Of a stretch of 41,638 nt of DNA, positions 8,804 to 16,311 are shown piece by piece. The stretch covers positions 1 to 41,638 of the forward strand of contig JACRBX010000329.1 in the NCBI GenBank assembly GCA_016219225.1. Direction: 5' to 3'. Source of the DNA: Deltaproteobacteria bacterium (GTDB lineage: Bacteria > Desulfobacterota > RBG-13-43-22). The position numbers and the translations under genes were made by a program. The notes under the pieces were generated by a model that saw only the letters and a program-made list of their open reading frames with translations, ran no database searches and was not told where the DNA came from. How positions within the stretch are numbered: the first letter of the stretch is position 1; each line of letters starts with the position of its first letter.

Positions 8804-9322
8804 ATGTCGAAAGAGAATATACTCGCGGGAAAAAGAATTCTCATCGTTGATGATGAACCGGATATTTTAGATATCCTCGAAGAATCACTGACAACAAGTG
8901 AACTTTCGAGAGCCTCAAATTTTAGTTCGGCTAAAGAGATGCTGGAAACAAAGGTTTTCGATCTGGCCATCCTGGATATCATGGGTGTCGACGGCTATGC
9001 CTTGCTTGAAATAGCCAACAGTAAAAATATTCCGGCGGTCATGCTTACAGCCCATGCCTTTACACCGGATAATCTTCTTAAGTCCATGAAAGAGGGGGCT
9101 GTTGCTTATCTGCCCAAGGAAGAAATCACCGGGATCACTGAATTCCTGGCGGAATTATTTAAAGCCAAAGAAAAAGGCCTGTCCCCTTGGGCCCCATGGG
9201 AGAATAGATTTCCCCCTTCCTATTTTTCAACACGATTCGGAGCGGCCTGGAGAAGTGCGGATAAGGAATTTCTCGATCAATTGAAAGAAATTTTAAGGCA
9301 GAGGAGCTCTTCGAAAAAGTAA
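8804..9322 (+). CDS. Stand-alone receiver-domain protein between ppsB and ubiD
   Basis: A 172-residue protein whose first ~125 residues form a CheY-like receiver with acidic residues Asp16/Asp17, phospho-acceptor Asp58 (in LAILDIMGVDG), MLTAHA switch region and a Lys in AYLPKEE. The remaining ~45 residues (rich in Trp, Phe, Arg, Lys) resemble no DNA-binding domain. A GGAGG ribosome site precedes the ATG. No kinase gene is adjacent. It occupies the place where the CBS-domain PpsC protein sits in the known phenol operon of Thauera. A regulatory role on the kinase subunits is a speculation from position only. Confidence 0.8.
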   Translation: MSKENILAGKRILIVDDEPDILDILEESLTTSELSRASNFSSAKEMLETKVFDLAILDIMGVDGYALLEIANSKNIPAVMLTAHAFTPDNLLKSMKEGAVAYLPKEEITGITEFLAELFKAKEKGLSPWAPWENRFPPSYFSTRFGAAWRSADKEFLDQLKEILRQRSSSKK

Positions 9323-9393
9323 TACGATCATAAAATAGAAAAATATTTTGAGGGGTCTGGGCCGCAGGTTAACTCAAGAAGCGGCACCCGATA

Positions 9394-9408
9394 ATACTTA
9401 TATAGTAT
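9394..9408 (+). promoter_or_regulatory. Palindrome upstream of ubiD (module A)
   Basis: ATACT-TATAT-AGTAT is a perfect 5-base-arm palindrome 21 bases before the ubiD start and just ahead of its AAAAAGGAG ribosome site. Operator function is only a suggestion. Confidence 0.3.
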
Positions 9409-9429
9409 CTTAAAAAGGAGAAAAAAACC

Positions 9430-10830
9430 ATGAAAGATTTACGTGATTTTATTGTGATGGCTGAAAAGGAAGGGATGTTGAAGCGGATCAAACCCGAGGT
9501 GGACTGGGACCTGGAGTTGTCCCATATCGCCAAGCTGAACGAGGAAAAAAGCGGGCCGGCCCTCCTTTTTGAAAATATCAAAGGCTACCAAACCCCCTTG
9601 ATGACCAGCATTTTTACTACCACCCAGCGCCTGGCCCTGATCATGGGCGAACCCAGAGAATCCACCCTGGTAGATTTGATGCGGGTCTGGGTGGGTAAAG
9701 GGGAGACCAAGATCCCGCCCAAATGGGTGGACAGTGGCCCCTGCAAAGAAAACATCCTCAAGGGGGACGACATCGATTTATTCAAATTTCCCGTACCCAA
9801 ATTCTTCCCCAAAGACGGGGGACGCTATTTTGGGACGGCCCACTTCGTAGTGACCAAAGACCCGGATTCGGGCTGGGTCAATCTGGGGACCTACCGTTTG
9901 CAGCTCCTGGACAAGAATCATCTCGGGACCCAGTTTATCAAAGGCAAACATGCCGATATCATGCTCAAGAAATATCAGGCCATGAAAAAACCCATGCCCG
10001 TGGCTGTGGTAGTCGGCTGTGACCCCTTGTTGTTCCTCATGGGTGCGGCCCGCTTATCGGCCTTCGAATCGGAATATGATTTAGCCGGCTCGATTCGAGG
10101 CCAGGCCATCGAAGTGGTCAAAGCGGAAACCAATGACTTGCCCGTACCGGCCACGGCCGAGATTGTCGTCGAAGGCGAAGTGGATGCCGAGGCCTTTATG
10201 CCTGAAGGTCCTTTCGGAGAATATACCGGCTATTATTCCGGCGTCGGCACCGACCCCAGGAATTTTATCAAAGTCAATTGTGTGACCCATCGGAACAACC
10301 CCATCTTTATGGCCACCACCGTGGGCCGGGCTGTAACCGATACCCACATGACCATGGCTTTAAGCTATGGGGCGACCTTGTGGCAGCAATTGGTGGCCAT
10401 GCGCATACCGGGATTGAAGGCCGTCTACTGCCCACCTGAAGGGTCAGGGAGATTTCTGGCCATCATTTCCCTTAAACAGATGTACCCCGGCCACGCCGAT
10501 CAGGTCCTGACCGCCGCCATCTCCACGGAAATGGGCGCCTATGGCCTGAAAACCGTGATCGTCGTCGATGACGATATCGATCCCTGGGATATTCCCCGAG
10601 TCATGTATGCCTTGAGCTTCCGGTTCCAGCCGAACCGGTCTCAAGTCATCAAACGGGGAAGGTCCACCCCCCTTGATCCGTCTCTTCCTCTTGACCAGAG
10701 GTGGATCACCGGAAGACTTCTTCTCGATGCGACCATCCCTTATGACTGGAAGGATAAACCGATTCCCATCGTCTTGGATTCCGAGATGGTCAAAAAAGTC
10801 GAGGCCCGCTGGACGGAGTTGGGGTTGTAA
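9430..10830 (+). CDS. UbiD-family prenyl-FMN (de)carboxylase, module A
   Basis: A 466-residue UbiD-family protein with the expected catalytic elements: Asn151 and Arg156 in VNLGTYRLQ, and Glu259/Glu264 in MPEGPFGEYTGYY, corresponding to the Arg-Glu-Glu triad of prFMN decarboxylases. UbiD enzymes need prenylated FMN made by UbiX, and a ubiX gene is encoded 3.6 kb downstream. Placed after phenol-kinase-like genes and before an aryl-acid ligase, the likely role is carboxylation of an aryl phosphate, as in phenylphosphate carboxylase. No PpcB, PpcC or PpcD homologue follows directly, so this would be a simpler enzyme. The start at 9430 has AAAAAGGAG upstream. A near-identical paralogue is at 27940. 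Confidence 0.88.
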   Translation: MKDLRDFIVMAEKEGMLKRIKPEVDWDLELSHIAKLNEEKSGPALLFENIKGYQTPLMTSIFTTTQRLALIMGEPRESTLVDLMRVWVGKGETKIPPKWVDSGPCKENILKGDDIDLFKFPVPKFFPKDGGRYFGTAHFVVTKDPDSGWVNLGTYRLQLLDKNHLGTQFIKGKHADIMLKKYQAMKKPMPVAVVVGCDPLLFLMGAARLSAFESEYDLAGSIRGQAIEVVKAETNDLPVPATAEIVVEGEVDAEAFMPEGPFGEYTGYYSGVGTDPRNFIKVNCVTHRNNPIFMATTVGRAVTDTHMTMALSYGATLWQQLVAMRIPGLKAVYCPPEGSGRFLAIISLKQMYPGHADQVLTAAISTEMGAYGLKTVIVVDDDIDPWDIPRVMYALSFRFQPNRSQVIKRGRSTPLDPSLPLDQRWITGRLLLDATIPYDWKDKPIPIVLDSEMVKKVEARWTELGL

Positions 10831-10835
10831 CTCAA

Positions 10836-10877
10836 AAACTGGGTTCGGAGTTTTGAGTTCGAAGTTCGGATTCAGGC
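10836..10877. repeat. GTTCGGAGTTTTG-type tandem repeat
   Basis: Degenerate units of GTTCGGA/GAGTTCGA fill most of the 75-base gap between ubiD and the ligase gene. Confidence 0.5.
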
Positions 10878-10905
10878 CTGACCAATTCAAGCAGAAAGGA
10901 CTAAC

Positions 10906-12561
10906 ATGAAACCCATACGCTATACCCAGGAAATGGTTGACGAGTTTACCCGTAATGGGTATTGGACCAATGAGACCTTTTACGATTTTTATGATCGAAA
11001 TGCCAGCGAAATAGGGGATCGCGAGGCCCTGGTCGATTCCAAATACCGTTTGACCTGGGCCCAGGCCAAACGGCTTACCGACGGGATTGCCCAAACCTTT
11101 GTCAAAATGGGCATTCCCAAAGACACCCGGATCATTATCCAATCTCCAAATAGCGTCTATGGCTTTCTGGCCCGGATTGCCAGTGAGAGGGCCGGGCTGA
11201 TCTCTCTGACAGTCTATCCCTATCTTCGGGAAAGAGAGTTGGAATACTTTGTCGAACGGACCCAAGCCGAAGCCGTCATCATTTGCTATATTTATCGGAA
11301 CTTTAACTATCTGGAGATGTACAAAGGATTACAGGCCCGATTTCCCTTCCTGAAACACATCTTTCTCTTTGAGGAAACGGTGCCCCCGGAAGCCCCGTCC
11401 GGCACCTATTCTCTGGTTAAATTAGCGGAGGAATCCCTTTCCCGGCCCATCGATGTGGAACTGTTGAAAAGCCGTCGCCATGATCCTAAAAGGGAGGTAG
11501 GCTTGCTGACCAGTACGACCGGTACAACCGGTTTGCCGAAACTGGTTGAATGGCCGATCGCTTCCCGGGTCTGCACCTCCAAAGGCCGGGTCGATATCTG
11601 GAAACTCACCAAAGACGATATAACCATGGCCATTGCTCCTCATGCCGGTGGAGCGGCCGGAACCTTGACCTATTTTGCCGCCCCCCTGGCCGGAGCCAAG
11701 ACCGTCATGCTGGAAGAATTCAATCCGGAAGAAGCCCTGGCCTTGATTGAAAAAGAAAAAGCCACGGCCATTGGAGTGGTACCTACCCACCTGGTGCGGA
11801 TGCTCGAAGCCGACACTTCCAAGTATGACTTAAGCTCGCTGCGATTTATCCGTTCAGCCGGGGGATACTTGCCGCCCCAGGTGGCTGAAGAGGCCGAATT
11901 GGCCTTTGGAGCGGCCATTACCAGCGACCTGGGCACCCAGGATGTCGGGTCCGTATCCGGCTGTTCGGTAGATGACCCCAAAGACCTGAGACGGCGAACC
12001 GTGGGCCGGATGCTCCCGGGCAACAAGGTCATTCTTAAAGATGAACAAGGAAAACCGGTCCCCGAAGGAGAACCCGGAATCCTCTGGTTTCGAGGGCCCC
12101 ATGCCCCGGCCGGCTATTACCGGGACCCGGAATTAACGGCCACCGTCTTCGATAAAGACGGCTGGACCACTACCGGGGATATTGTCAAATTTGACCAGGG
12201 CTGCCTCTGGATCTTAGGAAGGGCCAAGGACATGATCATCCGTGGTGGACAGAATATCTACCCGGCAGAGATCGAAGGCCTGCTCAACGGCCATCCCAAA
12301 GTCTCCAGTGTGGCCATCATCGGCTACCCGGACCGGGAAATGGGGGAAAGGGCCTGTGCCTATGTTGTTCCCAAATCCGGCCAGACCTTCACCTTCGAAG
12401 AGATGATTTCTTTCCTGAAAGAAAGAAAAATTTCAGCCTATAAGCTCCCGGAACGGCTGGAAGTAGTCTCTGCCCTGCCCACGGTCGGGGATTCGGGAAA
12501 GATCGACAAGAAGGTATTGAAGTCCCAGTTAGAAGAAAAGGTGAAAGCAGAAAATAAATAG
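10906..12561 (+). CDS. AMP-forming aryl-acid ligase (ANL superfamily), module A
   Basis: A 551-residue acyl-adenylating enzyme. Core motifs: the P-loop STTGTTGLPK (about residues 203-212), SDLGTQDVGSVSG as the A5-like region, TTGDIVKF, the hinge GRAKDMIIRGGQNIYPAEIE (from about 437) and the C-terminal catalytic-Lys region GDSGKIDKKVLK. Its N-terminus (NGYWTNETFYDF) resembles dihydroxybenzoate-AMP ligases, so an aromatic acid substrate is plausible. Expected reaction: ATP-dependent activation of the carboxylated product to an adenylate and then probably a CoA thioester. Right after ubiD and homologous to the ligase at 29381. The exact substrate is not determinable. Confidence 0.87.
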   Translation: MKPIRYTQEMVDEFTRNGYWTNETFYDFYDRNASEIGDREALVDSKYRLTWAQAKRLTDGIAQTFVKMGIPKDTRIIIQSPNSVYGFLARIASERAGLISLTVYPYLRERELEYFVERTQAEAVIICYIYRNFNYLEMYKGLQARFPFLKHIFLFEETVPPEAPSGTYSLVKLAEESLSRPIDVELLKSRRHDPKREVGLLTSTTGTTGLPKLVEWPIASRVCTSKGRVDIWKLTKDDITMAIAPHAGGAAGTLTYFAAPLAGAKTVMLEEFNPEEALALIEKEKATAIGVVPTHLVRMLEADTSKYDLSSLRFIRSAGGYLPPQVAEEAELAFGAAITSDLGTQDVGSVSGCSVDDPKDLRRRTVGRMLPGNKVILKDEQGKPVPEGEPGILWFRGPHAPAGYYRDPELTATVFDKDGWTTTGDIVKFDQGCLWILGRAKDMIIRGGQNIYPAEIEGLLNGHPKVSSVAIIGYPDREMGERACAYVVPKSGQTFTFEEMISFLKERKISAYKLPERLEVVSALPTVGDSGKIDKKVLKSQLEEKVKAENK

Positions 12562-12672
12562 GCGCAAGGCACAAGGCATAGGCGCAAGGCACAAGGCTCA
12601 AGGCTCAAGGTAAAGACCACTTAAACCTTCCATCTTAATGCCTTGCACCCTGCGCCCTGCGCCTTGCGCCTA
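12561..12672. repeat. Low-complexity inverted repeat array (GGCGCAAGGCACAAGG type)
   Basis: About 110 bases hold tandem GGCGCAAGGC/ACAAGGC units on the left and the complementary GCCTTGCACCCTGCGCC-type units on the right, so the transcript could fold into a long imperfect hairpin between the ligase and Tm-1 genes. Confidence 0.7.
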
Positions 12673-12684
12673 AAAGGAAACCTT

Positions 12685-13911
12685 ATGCCCAAATCCATTC
12701 TGATCATTTCCACCCTGGACACCAAATCCCAGGAGACCTTTTATCTCCGCGACCGGATTCGAGCCTTGGACTGTCCGGCCCTGTCCATGGATCTATCCAT
12801 GGGTGCACCGGCCAAAGAAGTTGGAGACATCCTTCCGGACCGGATAGCCCGGGAAGGGGGGGCTTCCATTGAGGCCATCCGTGAATCCAGAGACCGCACC
12901 TTTATCACCAAAACAATGACCCAGGGAGCCGTTAAGATCGCCGGGAAGATGTGGCAGGAGGGGCTACTCTCCGGCATCGTCGGATTAGGCGGAGCCACCC
13001 TTTCCATGATCGCCACCAACATTATGCGTGCCCTGCCCTTCGGGCTTCCCAAGCTGATGGTCTCTTCCTCGGCCGCCCTGCCCGGTCTTTCCACCCGCTA
13101 TATCGGCACCGGCGATATCACCTTATTCCATACGGTCATAGAACTCTCGGGCTTGAGCCCCCATCTGTGCAATGTGCTCAATCGGGCAGCCCGCTCCATC
13201 TGCGCCATGGCCCAGGAACCGCTCTTCTCCCCGGAAATGGCCAAGGGACCCGGGCAAAAACAAATTGCCTTGTCCATGTTCGGTCCTTGTGATACATTGG
13301 CCCATCAGGTCCAGGAGCAGTTATTCCAGTCGGGGTTTCAGGTGATCGGTTTCCATGCCGCCGGGATCGGTGACCGGGCCATGGAAGAGATGATCGCCCA
13401 GGGCTTTTTTGACGGCCTGGTCGACCTGGCCCCGGGCGGGGTGGGAGAAGAAATTTTTGGGGGGATGCGCTCGGCCGGCCCTCATCGATTAGAAGCGGCC
13501 GGGAGAATCGGTATCCCGCAAATCATCGCCCCCAGCGGCGTTAATTTCATGAGCCCCAATCGGAAGAATTACAAGGCCGAATACCAGGAGCGTCGCAAAT
13601 ATGACCTGGATAAGGACCGCACCTGGCTGCGGCTGAGTACCTCGGAATTAAAACAGGTGGCCGAGGTGATGGCCCAAAAACTTAATCGGGCCAAGGGACC
13701 GGTTGTTTTTTTGATCCCCACCAGGGGCTGGTCCACGGCCGATGCACCCGGCGGCCCGGCCTACGATCCCAAAGAGGATGCGGTTTTTACTGAAACTTTG
13801 AAAAAAATGTGCCGGCCTGAAATCAGCATCGAGACGGTTGAGGCCTATCTCAATGATCCGGCCTTTGCCCAGGCCGTTGTTCAGGCCATGATAAAGATCA
13901 ATGTCCGATAA
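12685..13911 (+). CDS. Tm-1-like / UPF0261 ATP-binding-domain protein, module A
   Basis: A 408-residue protein of the Tm-1/UPF0261 family: N-terminal STLDTKSQETFYLRDRI, a glycine-rich GIVGLGGATLSMIATNIM segment, LPFGLPKLMVSSSAALPGLS, and a C-terminal half with GIGDRAMEEMIAQGFFDGL, DLAPGGVGEEIFGG, RLEAAGRIGIPQI and PTRGWSTADAPGG. The biochemical role of bacterial members is unclear. The ATG at 12685 has an AAAAGGAAA site upstream; an in-frame TTG at 12643 lies inside the repeat array and is rejected. The same gene is found in the same relative place (after the ligase) in module B, arguing for a functional link to the pathway. Confidence 0.85.
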   Translation: MPKSILIISTLDTKSQETFYLRDRIRALDCPALSMDLSMGAPAKEVGDILPDRIAREGGASIEAIRESRDRTFITKTMTQGAVKIAGKMWQEGLLSGIVGLGGATLSMIATNIMRALPFGLPKLMVSSSAALPGLSTRYIGTGDITLFHTVIELSGLSPHLCNVLNRAARSICAMAQEPLFSPEMAKGPGQKQIALSMFGPCDTLAHQVQEQLFQSGFQVIGFHAAGIGDRAMEEMIAQGFFDGLVDLAPGGVGEEIFGGMRSAGPHRLEAAGRIGIPQIIAPSGVNFMSPNRKNYKAEYQERRKYDLDKDRTWLRLSTSELKQVAEVMAQKLNRAKGPVVFLIPTRGWSTADAPGGPAYDPKEDAVFTETLKKMCRPEISIETVEAYLNDPAFAQAVVQAMIKINVR

Positions 13912-13915
13912 TGGC

Positions 13916-14011
13916 TTCTTGAAAAAGGATGGAGTCGCGCCCAAAAGGATGGAATCGCCCGAATAGGATGGAGTCGTCCGAATAGGTCAGGCATCTTGCC
14001 TGACAAGCCTG
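13916..14011. repeat. AAAAGGATGGAGTCG tandem units plus GTCAGGCA hairpin
   Basis: Three to four degenerate copies of an AGGATGGARTCG unit (13925-13985) lead into a hairpin GTCAGGCA-tct-TGCCTGAC (about 13985-14003). The hairpin and its AATAGG flank recur in inverted orientation at 25836-25859 with one mismatch. Confidence 0.6.
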
Positions 14012-14046
14012 ACAAAAACTCGAAATTAAAAGAGGGTCTGCCGAGA

Positions 14047-14430
14047 ATGAAACGTTTTTTAGTATCCGTCCACGAAGGCCGTTTCCTTTTGCAGGCCATA
14101 ACCATCCTGATCGGCAAGGACCTGTTGGTTTCCATCTGGGGAGGGACCCATCCCCACATCGGGGCCGTGGCCCTGGCCTTGCCCCGTCCCAGCCTGAAAG
14201 ATAAAAAAAAGACCAGTGCCACTTCTTCGGTCCTGACAGTCCTCGGGCATAAAGAAGATCAAACGGTCAAAGGTGTATCGGAAACCTTATCGGCGGTCTT
14301 TAAAAAAAACACGGTTGTGACCGCCGGAATCCATTGGGATAATTTAAAGGCCGAAGAGATTAAGGTGATCATGGGACTGACGGAAAAATTGACCCAGAAA
14401 ATAATCGACAAGGTAAATCAACTCTTGTGA
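14047..14430 (+). CDS. LpdD-like prenylated-flavin chaperone family protein
   Basis: A 127-residue protein resembling the LpdD family found with gallate-type UbiD decarboxylases and UbiX. Family-like features are WGGTHPHIGAVALALPRP, the SATSSVLTVLGHKED segment and TAGIHWDNLKAEEI. It is thought to help handle or insert prenylated flavin into UbiD-type enzymes. The gene ends 15 bases before ubiX, so the two are almost certainly co-transcribed. ATG at 14047 is preferred to an in-frame TTG at 13996 that falls in the hairpin. The family assignment is from remembered motif pattern, not a search. Confidence 0.72.
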   Translation: MKRFLVSVHEGRFLLQAITILIGKDLLVSIWGGTHPHIGAVALALPRPSLKDKKKTSATSSVLTVLGHKEDQTVKGVSETLSAVFKKNTVVTAGIHWDNLKAEEIKVIMGLTEKLTQKIIDKVNQLL

Positions 14431-14445
14431 GATCGGAACAATCCT

Positions 14446-15021
14446 ATGAATAAAAAAGGAATGATCGTCGGCATCTCCGGGGCCTCGGGGGCTATATACG
14501 GCATCCGTCTGCTGGAAATCCTCAAAATGATGGACATCGAGTCTTATCTGATCGTAAGTCGCGCAGCCGAAAAGACCATTCAACTGGAGACCTCCTATTC
14601 GGTAGAGCAGGTCAAAGAAATGGCCACGGTCTGCTCTGATCTGGAGGATATCGCCGCCCCGGTTTCCAGCGGCTCCTTCAACAAGACCATGGGCATGGTC
14701 ATTTTGCCCTGTTCCATCAAAACCCTTTCGGCCCTGGCCAACTCTTTTAATGTCAATATCCTGATCCGGGCGGCTGATGTCACCCTTAAGGAACGACGGA
14801 AACTTGTGGTGGCCCTGCGCGAGACGCCGCTGCATTATGGTCATCTGGAATTGATGCTCCGTTTGACCCGGATGGGAGCGATTCTCTTCCCCCCGGTCCC
14901 GGCTTTTTATCACCACCCCAAAACCCTTGGGGACATCATCGACCACAGCATCGGAAAAATTTTGGACCTCTTTAATATCGAAGTCCCCTCTTTTAAACGC
15001 TGGACAGGGGAGAAAGAATGA
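14446..15021 (+). CDS. ubiX: Flavin prenyltransferase UbiX
   Basis: A 191-residue flavin prenyltransferase, the normal family length. Signature motifs are GISGASGAIYGIRLLE at the FMN-binding N-terminus, PVSSGSFNKTMGMVILPCS in the middle, and AADVTLKERRKLVVALRETP. It makes prenylated FMN from FMN and dimethylallyl phosphate, the cofactor needed by both UbiD proteins here. It is the only ubiX in the window, so it may serve both modules. It is coupled to the LpdD-like gene upstream. Confidence 0.95.
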   Translation: MNKKGMIVGISGASGAIYGIRLLEILKMMDIESYLIVSRAAEKTIQLETSYSVEQVKEMATVCSDLEDIAAPVSSGSFNKTMGMVILPCSIKTLSALANSFNVNILIRAADVTLKERRKLVVALRETPLHYGHLELMLRLTRMGAILFPPVPAFYHHPKTLGDIIDHSIGKILDLFNIEVPSFKRWTGEKE

Positions 15022-15057
15022 ATTCGATTCAGGAAATCTTTATTATGGAAGTTGGTT

Positions 15058-15098
15058 TTTTCAAATTCCGAAATCCGAAATCCGAAATCCGAAATCTA
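15058..15098. repeat. CCGAAAT tandem repeat
   Basis: Four near-perfect tandem CCGAAAT units in the 90-base gap between ubiX and the sulfur-carrier gene. Confidence 0.8.
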
Positions 15099-15111
15099 TT
15101 TTCGTTTTAAT

Positions 15112-15312
15112 ATGTGGGTCATCATTAACGGTTTTAAAGAAGAAATCCCGGAACCCAGTTCCATAGCCCAGATTATTGCCGATAATCAGGAATACGATGT
15201 TCATATGATCGTGGAATTAAACCACCGCTATATTCATCAGAAAGATCATGAGACCACCTATCTGAAAGAGGGAGACGTCTTGGAATTGATCCACCCGGCC
15301 TTCGGGGGATAA
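15112..15312 (+). CDS. ThiS/MoaD-like small sulfur-carrier protein
   Basis: A 66-residue ubiquitin-fold-type protein: short beta start (MWVIINGF), acidic middle, VELNHRYIH, the LKEGDVLELIHPAFGG ending and a terminal Gly-Gly, the site that is adenylated and thiocarboxylated in ThiS and MoaD. The length equals typical ThiS. No adjacent E1-like activating enzyme, thiazole synthase or MoaE is seen. It might supply sulfur for the molybdopterin of the Mo enzyme downstream, or be a specialised carrier. ATG at 15112 is chosen; an upstream in-frame TTG lies in the repeat. Confidence 0.7.
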   Translation: MWVIINGFKEEIPEPSSIAQIIADNQEYDVHMIVELNHRYIHQKDHETTYLKEGDVLELIHPAFGG

Positions 15313-15318
15313 AGCCGG

Positions 15319-15357
15319 ATACTGGGCTACTGGCTACTGGATACTGGATACTGGATG
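15319..15357. repeat. GGATACTG tandem repeat
   Basis: About five degenerate CTACTGG/ATACTGG units immediately after the sulfur-carrier stop codon. Confidence 0.75.
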
Positions 15358-15382
15358 ACCGATGGTTGCAAGTTTTAAATTA

Positions 15383-15510
15383 GGACGCTGATTTTCGCCG
15401 ATACCCGCAGATAACTATTCTTTATATTCAAAATCTTGACAATCTGCACGATCGGCGAAAATCTGCCGATCCGAGTCGATCTGCGTCCAAAAAGGAATTT
15501 CCTATACTAT
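15383..15510. repeat. MITE-like element, copy 2
   Basis: Related to 7511-7610: GGACGCTGAT start, TTTTCGCCGATACCC core word, terminal ATCTGCGTCC (15479-15488) and the same AATTCCTATA tail. This copy has an extra internal perfect 13-base inverted repeat, GATTTTCGCCGAT (15390-15402) and its complement at 15451-15463. Confidence 0.75.
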
Positions 15511-15599
15511 CAAGTTACAAGTGAAAAACCTTGAACCCTGGATCTTGGACCTATTTTTATGATTCGTGGCGCTCCACCGCATCCCTGGAAAATTATTTC

Positions 15600-15628
15600 T
15601 TGACACTTCAGCCTCTTTGTTCTATATA
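15600..15628 (+). promoter_or_regulatory. Sigma-70-type promoter
   Basis: TTGACA (15600-15605), 17-base spacer, TATATA (15623-15628), about 45 bases ahead of the 121-residue gene. A TTCGTGGCGCTCC motif lies about 30 bases upstream of it. Confidence 0.65.
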
Positions 15629-15673
15629 GAAATAATAAGTTCACCATATAGAACGATAATAAAACGATAACTA

Positions 15674-16039
15674 ATGCGTTTGATAATTGACTTTGATGAT
15701 ATCCTCCGGGCCACCCTGGACGAAGAATCCGGCAACGAAGGGTATATCGGAATAAATCCGAACGGCCTGGGCTATCATGTTGTGGTGCCGGTAGATCGGC
15801 AAATTGCCCGAGGGATAAAGGCCGGCAATCGTCCTCTGGACGAAACCCCTTTCGGGGGGTACAAAGAGTGGCACTATTTCTGTTGTTCGGGATATAACCG
15901 TCCGGATATTTTCAATGAAGAGGAAATCCGGAAGCGCCGGCTGAAACAAGCCAGGACTAATGCCTTGCTTTTGCAGACCTGGGCGGTCAGGTTAGGCATA
16001 GAGGTGGAAATAAAGTCAGGGCGGCCGGAAGGGTCGTAA
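15674..16039 (+). CDS. Unrecognised 121-residue protein
   Basis: I do not recognise this protein. It is soluble, with an acidic N-terminal third (LIIDFDDILRATLDEESG), a hydrophobic/aromatic middle containing FGGYKEWHYFCCSG and a basic helical tail (IRKRRLKQARTNALLL). No cofactor motif, signal peptide or membrane segment is evident. It has its own strong promoter candidate (15600-15628) and sits between the ubiX/sulfur-carrier group and the molybdenum operon. Uninterrupted frame and codon use like its neighbours support a real gene. Confidence 0.6.
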   Translation: MRLIIDFDDILRATLDEESGNEGYIGINPNGLGYHVVVPVDRQIARGIKAGNRPLDETPFGGYKEWHYFCCSGYNRPDIFNEEEIRKRRLKQARTNALLLQTWAVRLGIEVEIKSGRPEGS

Positions 16040-16126
16040 TACTATTTAGCCGTCAAAACATACGTCAGTTACTTAAAAATAAAATTCTACGCAAAATGGA
16101 TAGAATTTATTAAAGAATAGGCCGTT

Positions 16127-16194
16127 AACCCGGAACCAGCCAAGGCATTTAACATGTTTCGTATATCCAATTTTGGTTCCGGCTGGTCCGGGTT
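16127..16194. repeat. Imperfect inverted repeat
   Basis: AACCCGGAACCAGCC (16127-16141) pairs with GGCTGGTCCGGGTT (16181-16194) with one bulged base, in the 272-base gap before the molybdenum operon. Nothing else coding is seen in this gap. Confidence 0.6.
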
Positions 16195-16265
16195 GGGATA
16201 TCCTGACCGATTTCTCGATTGACAAGGTTTATTAAAGAAAGGGCAATTAGCCTATAATTTTGTAA

Positions 16266-16299
16266 GGGCGACCAGCCGGTCGCCCCAACATCTTTTTTT
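16266..16299 (+). terminator. Hairpin plus T-run in the leader of the molybdenum operon (attenuator-like)
   Basis: GGGCGACC-AGCC-GGTCGCCC (16266-16285) is followed within 6 bases by eight Ts (16292-16299), then the AGGAGG ribosome site of the FAD-subunit gene. The shape is that of an intrinsic terminator placed inside a leader. A second copy of the hairpin, without the T-run, lies at 17229-17246. Confidence 0.5.
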
Positions 16300-16311
16300 T
16301 AGGAGGAATAA

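Noticed and set aside
12561-12672. CRISPR array
   Set aside because: Units are only 7-10 bases, contiguous and degenerate with no spacers; no cas gene is present. This also holds for the other tandem repeats.
16219-16258. TTGACA and TATAAT ahead of the Mo operon as a promoter
   Set aside because: The boxes are 28 bases apart, far from the 16-18 needed, so they cannot form one sigma-70 promoter.
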